A stretch of DNA of 45,445 bases from Eubacteriaceae bacterium (lineage in GTDB: Bacteria > Bacillota > Clostridia > Lachnospirales > Lachnospiraceae): assembly GCA_910574915.1 (NCBI GenBank), contig CAJTCR010000043.1:1-45445 (forward strand). The letters are read 5' to 3'. The first letter of the stretch is position 1. Each line of letters begins with the position of its first letter. Positions 15,908-21,891 of the stretch are shown here, piece by piece. The position numbers were made by a program, and so were the translations under genes. A model generated the notes under the pieces. That model was given only the letters and a program-made list of their open reading frames with translations, was not told where the DNA came from and made no database searches.

Positions 15908-15948
15908 TTGACACCAAATATGACACCACATATAATATAGATAGGAGG
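15908..15948 (+). promoter_or_regulatory. hicAB promoter with operator-like direct repeat
   Basis: Consensus promoter: TTGACA at 15908-15913, exactly 17 bp, TATAAT at 15931-15936; ribosome binding site AGGAGG at 15943-15948. The octamer TGACACCA occurs at 15909-15916 and again at 15921-15928 (12-bp period), overlapping the -35 box and spacer. HicB antitoxins repress their own promoter, so these repeats are a good operator candidate. Confidence 0.75.
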
Positions 15949-15956
15949 TATTCAGA

Positions 15957-16214
15957 ATGTCAAAGTGGGATAAACTATTAGCACGTATTTGCACTTTATC
16001 AAAAGATATTCGGTTTGATGAATTGCGTAAGGTGTTAGAGAGCTATGGATATGAGATGAATGCCCCAAGAAGTGGAAGCAGTCATTATACATTTAGAAAA
16101 AAAGGTTGTATGCCAATTACGATACCAAAACATGAGCCAATTAAGAAAGTTTATGTTGAGATGGTGAAACAGATCGTAGAAAGTGAGGAAGGAAACGATG
16201 AAAACGCTGAATGA
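15957..16214 (+). CDS. hicA: HicA-type mRNA interferase toxin
   Basis: 85-aa toxin of the HicA family, a double-stranded-RNA-binding-fold ribonuclease that cleaves mRNA. Seen: FDELRKVLESYGYEMNAPRSGSSHYTFRKKG with the conserved GSSH catalytic histidine near residue 42, then PITIPKHEPIKKVYVEMVKQIVE, the typical C-terminal strand and helix. Start ATG 15957 is 8 bp after AGGAGG. It precedes and overlaps hicB by 17 bp, the classic toxin-first order, transcribed from the strong promoter at 15908. The family call is firm and the operon looks intact. Confidence 0.92.
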   Translation: MSKWDKLLARICTLSKDIRFDELRKVLESYGYEMNAPRSGSSHYTFRKKGCMPITIPKHEPIKKVYVEMVKQIVESEEGNDENAE

Positions 16215-16560
16215 TTATATGGCAATGTCTTATCGGATGGAGATTGTGGAGGATAAGGATGAAGGTGGTTTTGTGGTTTCTTACCCCGATCTACCGGGAT
16301 GTATTACTTGTGGTGAAACAGTAGAAAAAGCGGTGGTAAATGCAACAGATGCTAAGAGGGAATGGATTGAAGCTGCACTTGAAGAGGGGATTAAGATTAA
16401 TGAACCAGACAACTTGGAAGATTATTCCGGGCAGTTTAAATTGAGATTACCTCGCAGCTTACATCGCCTATTGGCAGAGCATTCCAAAAGAGAAGGTATC
16501 AGTATGAATCAGTATTGTGTGTATCTTCTATCAAGAAATGATGCTGTTTATTCAAAGTAA
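16198..16560 (+). CDS. hicB: HicB-type antitoxin
   Basis: 120-aa antitoxin from ATG 16198, preceded by GAGGAAGG; an in-frame ATG at 16183 is less well placed. N-terminal HicB fold: YRMEIVEDKDEGGFVVSYPDLPGCITCGETVEKAVVNATDAKREWIEAALEEG, the usual signature YPDLPGC. C-terminal ribbon-helix-helix: FKLRLPRSLHRLLAEHSKREGISMNQYCVYLLS, which binds the promoter DNA. It neutralises HicA by direct binding and autoregulates the operon, by family knowledge. The complete pair suggests addiction of this genomic region or of the element that brought it. Confidence 0.92.
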   Translation: MKTLNDYMAMSYRMEIVEDKDEGGFVVSYPDLPGCITCGETVEKAVVNATDAKREWIEAALEEGIKINEPDNLEDYSGQFKLRLPRSLHRLLAEHSKREGISMNQYCVYLLSRNDAVYSK

Positions 16561-16858
16561 AACCAACAATATTATATTGAAAAGATGGCAACATTTTGGC
16601 AACATATCAAGGAACAAACTTTAATAGAAAAATAGCCTCTGAATATGAAGGACTGTTTTCGTATATATCCCCGGAAATGCCACTATTTCAGGCACTTTCG
16701 GGGATTTCTCTTGTTTGAGAAGGTTTACCGTAATAAGAATAAAGCTGGGATTTTTCTTTAATTGTTTGGCGGTTGGTATTATGAGCTTTGAATTTGAACA
16801 CCTTTTCAAATAGGTGGAAGCTGAAAAGTTTTCCGCTAAAAAGTATAAGAACAATTTA
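16561..16858. other. non-coding stretch between hicB and the SprT cassette
   Basis: No supported gene. It holds a repeat GGCAACATTTTGGCAACAT at about 16587-16605 (GGCAACAT twice, 11-bp period) and a hairpin at about 16669-16707 (ATCCCCGGAAATGCC pairing with GGCACTTTCGGGGAT, two mismatches). Because element-derived genes lie on both sides, an attachment-site remnant is possible, but no matching second copy is found in the window. Confidence 0.4.
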
Positions 16859-16880
16859 GCGGAAGCCTTGCGGCCTCCGC
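16859..16880 (-). terminator. terminator of the SprT cassette
   Basis: Stem GCGGAAGCC / GGCCTCCGC with loop TTGC (one mismatch), 10 bp after the SprT stop on the minus strand and followed there by TAAATTGTTCTT. It closes the fourth cassette of the array. Confidence 0.6.
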
Positions 16881-16890
16881 CTTTGTGTTT

Positions 16891-17502
16891 TTATGCCTGC
16901 TCGAAAGGCTCTCCGCAATCCCCACAGATTACATTGACCTCCCGCGTTGCCCGGATAATGGTTCCACAGCAGGGGCAGACATATTTGATACTGCGGTTTT
17001 TAGATTTTTTGCTCCCGCCTTTGGTGGTTCCCAGCTCTTGCAGGCGGCTTGCATTGATACCGGCCTCGCCTATGGTTTCTCTGATCCATGCCTCCGCCTC
17101 CGGGGCCAGCGTTGTTACCGTCCAGCCGTATTTCTGGTGCTTTTCAATATGTAGGCCGTGGGCCTCGGCGGTGGCCTTAAATTTCATGTTGTGATAATAG
17201 CCGTTGTTGCTTACGTCCTGAATGTCATGCACCAGATTGTAAAGGTGGGCCATTTCGTGTAAGAGTGTGGCCGCCAGCTCGAAAATTGACCGGTCAAGGT
17301 ATTCGGCGCAAAGGTTGATCTCCCGGTACTTCTCGCCGCTGGCGTTCCAGATTTCATTGATACTGCACCAGCCGTATGCGCCGCGCCCGCCGTCCGGGGA
17401 TACAGTGATGGCTGGGCGGGTTAATTCGTTGTCATAGAAATGCTCGTTGAACAGGTCGAACATTTCCTCGGTTTTCTTTACGATTTCAGATATTTGCAGC
17501 AT
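16891..17502 (-). CDS. SprT-like zinc metalloprotease with zinc ribbon
   Basis: 203-aa protein from ATG 17502 with GAGGAGG upstream. SprT-like domain at residues about 10-130: MFDLFNEHFYDNELTRPAITVSPDG, AYGWCSINEIW, then LLHEMAHLYN near residue 87 with the HExxH zinc-protease motif and a third histidine in the following NGYYHNMKFKATAEAHGL block. The C-terminus carries a four-cysteine zinc ribbon (CPCCG near residue 178 and CGDCG near 196). SprT-like proteins of phages and elements are common; Spartan relatives act on DNA-protein crosslinks, but that activity is not implied here. It is the last gene of the four-cassette array, with its own promoter repeat and terminator. Confidence 0.88.
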   Translation of the reverse strand: MLQISEIVKKTEEMFDLFNEHFYDNELTRPAITVSPDGGRGAYGWCSINEIWNASGEKYREINLCAEYLDRSIFELAATLLHEMAHLYNLVHDIQDVSNNGYYHNMKFKATAEAHGLHIEKHQKYGWTVTTLAPEAEAWIRETIGEAGINASRLQELGTTKGGSKKSKNRSIKYVCPCCGTIIRATREVNVICGDCGEPFEQA

Positions 17503-17517
17503 AGTCGCGTCCTCCTC

Positions 17518-17600
17518 AAAGATATGTTTTATTTCTGTGAGTGACAGCTTACACACCACGGGTGGAAAAGCAAGCTCAAAAGGTCTTAAAACATATCTTT
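17518..17600 (-). promoter_or_regulatory. repeat promoter A (SprT cassette), framed by 13-bp inverted repeats
   Basis: Plus-strand 19-mer GTGAGTGACAGCTTACACA at 17537-17555 and CAAGC at 17571. On the minus strand this reads TTGCTT, 16 bp, TAAGCT, then CTGTCACTCAC, a plausible promoter plus operator pointing to SprT. Perfect 13-bp inverted repeats AAAGATATGTTTT (17518-17530) and AAAACATATCTTT (17588-17600) frame it. Confidence 0.65.
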
Positions 17601-17620
17601 TTTCTATGACCGAGGACGCA

Positions 17621-17642
17621 AAGGCCCCGCCGGAGCAGGGCC
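17621..17642 (-). terminator. terminator after the 167-aa cassette gene
   Basis: GGCCC (17623-17627) pairs with GGGCC (17638-17642); on the minus strand the stem is followed by TTTGCGTCC. It is shorter than the matching CCCCGC-CGAA-GCGGGG terminators of the next two cassettes but occupies the same place, 8 bp after the stop. Confidence 0.5.
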
Positions 17643-17649
17643 GCTTTCC

Positions 17650-18153
17650 CTATTCATTCTCGCTGTCGCGGTTTGCCTGATAATAATACCCGTGGCCGGT
17701 TTTCTCGTCGTCAAAGGTAAACTCGCAGATTTCGTTATACATGGAGCCGTCATGGTTCAGGATATAGGTCTGGAAGTCATAGGCGAAGGTTCTACAGGTT
17801 TCCGCTCGGCATGGCGCGTCGGTTCCGTCCTCCGTCCAGTCATTGTGATATAGCTGGGTTTCTTCGTATGTTTCCAACTCGTCTGTGTAATAGTATATTG
17901 TAAAGCCCTGCGAGGTCTGATAGCTGGCAATTTTGCGCCGGTGGTTTATCACTGTCCTGTATCCGGCAAAATGGCATTTCTTCTGGCCGTCGATTATGGT
18001 GTAGCTGGAACTTTCGGGGTGGTACGGGTTTTCAAATTCCTCCCGGTCAATCTCCATATAGATGCCTTTCTTTTCGCATTGCTGCCGGACATACCGGAGG
18101 AATTGTGCGAGAGTTACATTGTTGCGCTGTATTTCAATAGAATAGTTTGCCAT
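17650..18153 (-). CDS. unrecognised 167-aa protein, cassette 3
   Basis: Start ATG 18153 with AAGGAGG 9 bp upstream. No domain recognised. Seen: an N-terminal helix pair (NVTLAQFLRYVRQQCEKKGIYMEIDREEF), then a beta-rich body with many aromatic and acidic residues (SYTIIDGQKKCHFAGYRTVINHRRK, FTIYYYTDELETYEETQLY), one CRAETC pair and an acidic C-terminus. No signal peptide or membrane segment. It has its own promoter repeat (B) and terminator. The gene is moderately GC-rich, like the phage-type block at 29.5-45.3 kb and unlike the AT-rich genes to its left, so it may share that origin. Confidence 0.65.
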   Translation of the reverse strand: MANYSIEIQRNNVTLAQFLRYVRQQCEKKGIYMEIDREEFENPYHPESSSYTIIDGQKKCHFAGYRTVINHRRKIASYQTSQGFTIYYYTDELETYEETQLYHNDWTEDGTDAPCRAETCRTFAYDFQTYILNHDGSMYNEICEFTFDDEKTGHGYYYQANRDSENE

Positions 18154-18168
18154 TGTGTGGGCCTCCTT

Positions 18169-18252
18169 AAAGATATGTTTTGTTTTCTGTGAGTGACAGC
18201 TTACACACAACGGTTGAAAAAGCAAGCTCTAAAATACTTAAAACATATCTTT
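18169..18252 (-). promoter_or_regulatory. repeat promoter B (167-aa gene), framed by 13-bp inverted repeats
   Basis: The same 19-mer at 18189-18207 and CAAGC at 18223, the spacing being 34 bp as in A, C and D. Minus strand: TTGCTT, 16 bp, TAAGCT, CTGTCACTCAC. Framed by the same perfect inverted repeat arms as copy A, AAAGATATGTTTT at 18169-18181 and AAAACATATCTTT at 18240-18252. Confidence 0.65.
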
Positions 18253-18271
18253 TTTCTATGGCTGGGGACGC

Positions 18272-18292
18272 AAAAGCCCCGCCGAAGCGGGA
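18272..18292 (-). terminator. terminator after the 93-aa cassette gene
   Basis: Stem CCCCGC / GCGGG(A) with the stable CGAA/TTCG tetraloop; on the minus strand followed by TTTTGCG. It starts 6 bp after the stop. Confidence 0.7.
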
Positions 18293-18298
18293 CTTTGT

Positions 18299-18580
18299 TT
18301 AGATTATTTCCGACTCGTTGAAGTCTACATCAATAATATGCTCGTTTCCTTCGGCGCAGCAATAATATACATATTCGCCCGGATAACCTTTGCCGGATTT
18401 GAGGAATTTACAGAAAGGCCCACAGTTTGAAAGGGGATCATTTTCTTCTGCCTGTGCTTCCATGTCGGCGATATAAGCTGCTTCTTCCGCCTTGAACCAT
18501 TCTGGCAGCCAAGCGTCCATTTCTTCGGCTTCTTTCTGCGCCTCTAAATCCAATTCATAGAATTTACACTTACTTTCCAT
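18299..18580 (-). CDS. unrecognised acidic 93-aa protein, cassette 2
   Basis: Start ATG 18580 with GGAGG about 9 bp upstream (GGAGGATACAAATG). A very acidic protein: N-terminal ESKCKFYELDLEAQKEAEEMDAWLPEWFKAEEAAYIADMEAQAEENDP, then a cysteine-containing C-terminal part (CGPFCKF, YVYYCCAEG) ending in IIDVDFNESEII. The Cys spacing does not form a clear zinc ribbon. No signal peptide. The strongly negative charge is seen in DNA-mimic proteins but also in many unrelated ones, so no function is claimed. Its own promoter repeat (C) and terminator make it a separate transcription unit. Confidence 0.6.
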   Translation of the reverse strand: MESKCKFYELDLEAQKEAEEMDAWLPEWFKAEEAAYIADMEAQAEENDPLSNCGPFCKFLKSGKGYPGEYVYYCCAEGNEHIIDVDFNESEII

Positions 18581-18611
18581 TTGTATCCTCCCTACTGCAT
18601 ATATTGTTTGT

Positions 18612-18650
18612 GTGAGTGACAGCTTACACATTTTTAGGAAAAAGACAAGC
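18612..18650 (-). promoter_or_regulatory. repeat promoter C (93-aa gene)
   Basis: 19-mer at 18612-18630 identical to copies A, B and D; CAAGC at 18646-18650, again 34 bp between starts. Minus strand: TTGTCT, 16 bp, TAAGCT, CTGTCACTCAC. The outer inverted repeats are degenerate here (an AT-rich CATATATTG and AAAATATATTTT pair). Confidence 0.65.
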
Positions 18651-18691
18651 TCTAAAGTGCTTAAAATATATTTTCGTCGGAATATCCGGGC

Positions 18692-18717
18692 AGCAAAAAG
18701 CCCCGCCGAAGCGGGGC
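18692..18717 (-). terminator. terminator after the virulence-related gene
   Basis: Perfect CCCCGC-CGAA-GCGGGG stem (18701-18716); on the minus strand followed by CTTTTTGCTG. It lies 15 bp after the stop of the 231-aa gene. Confidence 0.75.
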
Positions 18718-18731
18718 CGGGTATTGCTTTC

Positions 18732-19427
18732 TTATGCGGCGGTGAAGCCCTGTTTTGCGAGTGCTTCCACCAATGCCTTGTTGCTCTCTCCGGTAAGGGT
18801 TCCGTTCTTGTCAATGATGTAATTGCTTACCGCGAAGCCATAGGTCGGGGCTTTCATGTATACCGGAGCCATGCCGATAAAGTTACCTACTGCAGTCGCT
18901 AATTCCTTTCTGCGCGGCCCGGTTACATTGTAGTGGATTTCCATGCTTCCGGCTTCCTCGTCCTTGTCCCCAGATTCTTCCGCTGCCTGCTCGGTGATTT
19001 CCTCGGCTTCTGGTTCTGTTTCCGGTGCGGTGTCCTCGGTTGTAGGCGGCGCGATCAGGGCCGCTATATCGAAGGGCTTTACTTCTACCAGCGTCGTTAC
19101 TTCCTGCGGGGCTTCCGGGGCATTTTCTTCTGCCGTGGCTTCTTGTTCTGCTGCGGCCTTCGCTGCCGCTTTGGCTGCTGCCTTCTCGGCCCGTGTCATT
19201 TTCGCCCGCGGCTCCGGGAATACCTCCGGCAGTACGCCTTGTGCATAGCTGATTTCAAAAGTGATTTTGCCGTCCTCCGGTACGTTGAAATGAAAGTCCA
19301 GCATTTCCACCTCTTTGAGCATATCCGGCAGGTCAATATTCTTATATCTCTTTACTTCCTTACCCTCTACCATAAGGCATACCGGAACCGCGTCCCTCAA
19401 TTTTGCTGTGATTTTTCCTGTCTTCAT
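18732..19427 (-). CDS. virulence-related-domain phage/element protein, 231 aa
   Basis: Start ATG 19427, eight bases after AGGTGG; a GTG at 19439 would add four residues. Three parts: an N-terminal beta-rich domain (MKTGKITAKLRDAVPVCLMV), a low-complexity Ala/Glu linker at about 80-155 (KAAAKAAAKAAAEQ, then many Glu/Pro/Thr), and a C-terminal domain IHYNVTGPRRKELATAVGNFIGMAPVYMKAPTYGFAV followed by YIIDKNGTLTG and LAKQGF. The C-terminal block matches the 'virulence-related' domain I recall from prophages of Clostridia; the name is historical and no function is established. First gene of the four-cassette array, with promoter repeat D and a terminator. Confidence 0.7.
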   Translation of the reverse strand: MKTGKITAKLRDAVPVCLMVEGKEVKRYKNIDLPDMLKEVEMLDFHFNVPEDGKITFEISYAQGVLPEVFPEPRAKMTRAEKAAAKAAAKAAAEQEATAEENAPEAPQEVTTLVEVKPFDIAALIAPPTTEDTAPETEPEAEEITEQAAEESGDKDEEAGSMEIHYNVTGPRRKELATAVGNFIGMAPVYMKAPTYGFAVSNYIIDKNGTLTGESNKALVEALAKQGFTAA

Positions 19428-19480
19428 AATGTTTTCCACCTTTCATTTTGTATGTGCTTTTTGTACTGGCTGCTTGCCTT

Positions 19481-19519
19481 GTGAGTGACAGCTTACACAT
19501 TTTCGGTGTGAAAGCAAGC
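19481..19519 (-). promoter_or_regulatory. repeat promoter D (virulence-related gene)
   Basis: 19-mer at 19481-19499, identical to the other three; CAAGC at 19515, once more 34 bp apart. Minus strand: TTGCTT, 16 bp, TAAGCT, CTGTCACTCAC. No 13-bp inverted repeat arms are seen here. It lies back to back with the promoter of the HTH-LysR genes. Confidence 0.65.
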
Positions 19520-19560
19520 CTTTTTCAAAGAAATTTCAGATTTTATACACATACGCTTAC

Positions 19561-19589
19561 TTGCGTTTATTCGCTTCTCCGTATATAAT
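19561..19589 (+). promoter_or_regulatory. promoter of the HTH-LysR regulator pair
   Basis: TTGCGT at 19561-19566, exactly 17 bp, TATAAT at 19584-19589. A GGGAGG ribosome binding site follows at about 19604-19609. It is divergent from repeat promoter D. Confidence 0.65.
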
Positions 19590-19617
19590 AACGGTATATC
19601 AATGGGAGGTGGCAAAT

Positions 19618-19830
19618 TTGCTTGACTATATTTCTGTAAAAGAAGCGGCAGAAAAATGGGGAATATCTGAGCGGCGTGTCCAAAAACTGTGCGAGGGGAA
19701 TCGGATTGAGGGTGTTGTACGTTTCGGCCACACATGGATGATACCGCGAAAGGCAGAAAAACCTGCCGATCAGAGACGAATACAGAAAAAAGACAAGGGA
19801 GGGAATATTTCATGTATAACCCACAATTAG
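19618..19830 (+). CDS. excisionase/MerR-like helix-turn-helix protein
   Basis: 70-aa protein from TTG 19618 with GGGAGG about 8 bp upstream; a longer frame exists upstream but lacks a ribosome binding site. Seen: YISVKEAAEKWGISERRVQKLCEGNRIEGVVRFGHTWMIPRKAEKP, the standard HTH_17/excisionase fold (helix-turn-helix followed by a wing with W/I-P). Such short proteins act as excisionases or as small DNA-binding regulators. It overlaps the start of the LysR gene by 19 bp, which suggests coupled translation and joint control of the operon downstream, although a link to an element excision function cannot be excluded. Confidence 0.8.
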   Translation: MLDYISVKEAAEKWGISERRVQKLCEGNRIEGVVRFGHTWMIPRKAEKPADQRRIQKKDKGGNISCITHN

Positions 19831-20702
19831 ATACATTTATCCGTGTGGCGGATGCCGGGAGTTTTAACAAGGCAGCGGAGGAGTCCTATATTACTCCAAC
19901 GGCAGTTATTAAGCAGATCAATCTTTTAGAAGATTCATTGGGTATAAAATTATTTGAACGGACGCATAGGGGGCTGACTTTAACGAAGGCGGGAAAATCG
20001 TTATATCAGGATGTAAAATATATTATTCAGTATTGCCGTGATTCCATTACAAGGGCAAAAAACGCTATGCAGGATAATGTGAGCGTCATTCGGATTGGCA
20101 GCTCACCTATGACACCAGCCCAGCTCTTAATGCAGCTATGGCCAAAGATACAGGAACATTGCCCGGATTTGAAATTCCAGATTATTCCCTTTGAGAATAC
20201 GCCGGAAAATGCCAGAGAAATTCTGGCTAACCTCGGTAAAAATATAGATGTGGTTGCTGGTATTTTTGATGAAACCATGCTGGATTTGCGGCACTGTGCC
20301 GGGCTTCCATTATCCCGTGAACCGTTCTGCTGCGCGGTTTCTATCCATCACCGGCTTGCTGCAAAAGATAAGCTGAAAATAATAGACCTTTATGGAGAGA
20401 ACCTGATGTTAATGCGCCGGGATTGGAGTAACTATGTAGACAGGCTTCGGGATGACCTCTGGCAGAATCATAACCAGATACATATTGTAGATTTTGATTT
20501 TTACAGTATGGAGGCTTTCAATCGGTGTGAGAACAGCAATGATGTTTTGCTGGCAATTCCGGGCTGGGCTAACGTACATCCGCTTTTGAAAGTGATTCCG
20601 GTTGAATGGGAGCATAGTATCCCGTTTGGCCTGCTCCATTCTCCGCAACCATCAGAAACAGTAAAGAAATTCTTGGAAGCAGCACAAATGGCTGTAAATT
20701 GA
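19812..20702 (+). CDS. LysR-family transcriptional regulator
   Basis: 296-aa regulator from ATG 19812, preceded by AGGGAGGG. N-terminal winged HTH at residues 1-60: LDTFIRVADAGSFNKAAEESYITPTAVIKQINLLEDSLGIKLFERTHRGLTLTKAG, the canonical LysR pattern. C-terminal periplasmic-binding-protein-like effector domain from about residue 90 (VIRIGSSPMTPAQLLMQLW onward, ending with FGLLHSPQPSETVKKFLEAA). Located directly upstream of, and in the same direction as, the nine-gene oxidoreductase/esterase operon, it is the likely activator; the co-inducer is unknown. A possible operator is AGTTATA with TATAAACT just downstream of its stop. Confidence 0.9.
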   Translation: MYNPQLDTFIRVADAGSFNKAAEESYITPTAVIKQINLLEDSLGIKLFERTHRGLTLTKAGKSLYQDVKYIIQYCRDSITRAKNAMQDNVSVIRIGSSPMTPAQLLMQLWPKIQEHCPDLKFQIIPFENTPENAREILANLGKNIDVVAGIFDETMLDLRHCAGLPLSREPFCCAVSIHHRLAAKDKLKIIDLYGENLMLMRRDWSNYVDRLRDDLWQNHNQIHIVDFDFYSMEAFNRCENSNDVLLAIPGWANVHPLLKVIPVEWEHSIPFGLLHSPQPSETVKKFLEAAQMAVN

Positions 20703-20711
20703 AGAAGAAAA

Positions 20712-20783
20712 ACAGTTATAACTTTTGAGTATAAACTGATGAACAAAGCGAGACTTCTCTTGAGGTCTTGCTTTTTTTATAAT
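20712..20783 (+). promoter_or_regulatory. intergenic control region: dyad, terminator hairpin and -10 box
   Basis: Imperfect dyad AGTTATA / TATAAACT at about 20714-20736, a candidate LysR site. Then a terminator-like hairpin at about 20745-20771 (AAGCGAGAC pairing with GTCTTGCTT, one G-T pair) with a T7 run, and TATAAT at 20778-20783 overlapping the end of that run. A terminator before the operon implies that most transcription of the operon starts at its own promoter or depends on readthrough. Confidence 0.5.
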
Positions 20784-20816
20784 ATGAGTAGTAAGAGCAG
20801 AACGGAGGTGATGGAA

Positions 20817-21875
20817 TTGAAAAAATCTATTTGTACTGTTGCGTTTGTTTGTCTATTGGTTTGCATTACAGGATGCGGTGCAAATAAAGCCTCTGGCAAT
20901 ATTGCGGAGATAGAATCTGGAAAAGAAACAACAGAAAGCCTTTTGCAGCAAACCGAAGGAGCAGAAAGAATTGTGCAGGCAGAAACGAGGATAAATGAAC
21001 CGTATACAACAGATACAAAAATAGTCGAGGTTATATCTGATCCAGTTTTCGGAGAGTATGGCAGGCTGATTTTTCCAGTAGATAGTGGATATTATAGCGG
21101 GAACACTTTGGGGACGCTGCGGCTTACATGGTATAGCAATATTGACCCGGAAAAGACGGTAGAGATTGCGAATTATCTAAGAGATCATGCGGCGGCAGGA
21201 GAAACCTGTTTTTATGACATTTATACTGATGAAGAAAAGATGGCTGACCCTGCAAAACAGGATACAGGACTATTCTTCTTCAAAGGAAATCCCGGAGAAA
21301 AATTTGCTGTCTGTAATGCAGGCGGGGGATTTGCGTATGTGGGTGCAATGCAGGACAGCTTTCCCCACGCTCTGGAATTATCTAAAATGGGATATAACGC
21401 TTTTGCCCTGATTTACCGGCCCGGGGCGCAGACAGCATGTGAAGATTTAGCGAGGGCAGTCAACTTCATTTTTGAACATTCAGAGGAGCTTGAAGTAGAT
21501 ACCGATTGTTATTCTGTGTGGGGAGGTTCCGCAGGCGCAAGGATGGCGGCGTGGCTTGGCTCTTATGGCCCGGCTGCTTTTGGGGGAAATGAACTGCCCC
21601 GTCCCGGTGCGGTTATTATGCAATATACCGGCCACAGCGATCATACAGAAAGCGACCCGCCAACCTTTGTATGTGTCGGGGAAAATGATGGCATTGCAAG
21701 CTGGCGGACAATGGAAAACCGTCTGCGCAATCTGGATGCGCTTGGAATCCCCACAGAGTTTCACAAATATCCGGGCCTCGGTCACGGTTTCGGAATAGGA
21801 ACCGGAACGGTTGCGGAAGGGTGGATAAACGAGGCAGTAGCATTTTGGGAAAACCAGACAGAAAATCAATCATAG
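20817..21875 (+). CDS. lipoprotein alpha/beta hydrolase
   Basis: 352-aa from TTG 20817, 8 bp after GGAGG (the nearby ATG 20811 is too close to it). Lipoprotein signal: KKSICTVAFVCLLVCITGC with lipobox ITGC, so it is probably anchored outside the membrane. Hydrolase domain: nucleophile elbow WGGSAGARMAAWLGSYG (GxSxG) near residue 240, acid in FVCVGENDGIASW, and histidine in YPGLGHGFG. This is the arrangement of dienelactone hydrolase/BD-FAE-like esterases, which act on ester bonds of small acylated substrates; the substrate is unknown. First gene of the LysR-linked operon, 16 bp before the alcohol dehydrogenase. Confidence 0.85.
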   Translation: MKKSICTVAFVCLLVCITGCGANKASGNIAEIESGKETTESLLQQTEGAERIVQAETRINEPYTTDTKIVEVISDPVFGEYGRLIFPVDSGYYSGNTLGTLRLTWYSNIDPEKTVEIANYLRDHAAAGETCFYDIYTDEEKMADPAKQDTGLFFFKGNPGEKFAVCNAGGGFAYVGAMQDSFPHALELSKMGYNAFALIYRPGAQTACEDLARAVNFIFEHSEELEVDTDCYSVWGGSAGARMAAWLGSYGPAAFGGNELPRPGAVIMQYTGHSDHTESDPPTFVCVGENDGIASWRTMENRLRNLDALGIPTEFHKYPGLGHGFGIGTGTVAEGWINEAVAFWENQTENQS

Positions 21876-21891
21876 AGAGGAGAACAGGAAG

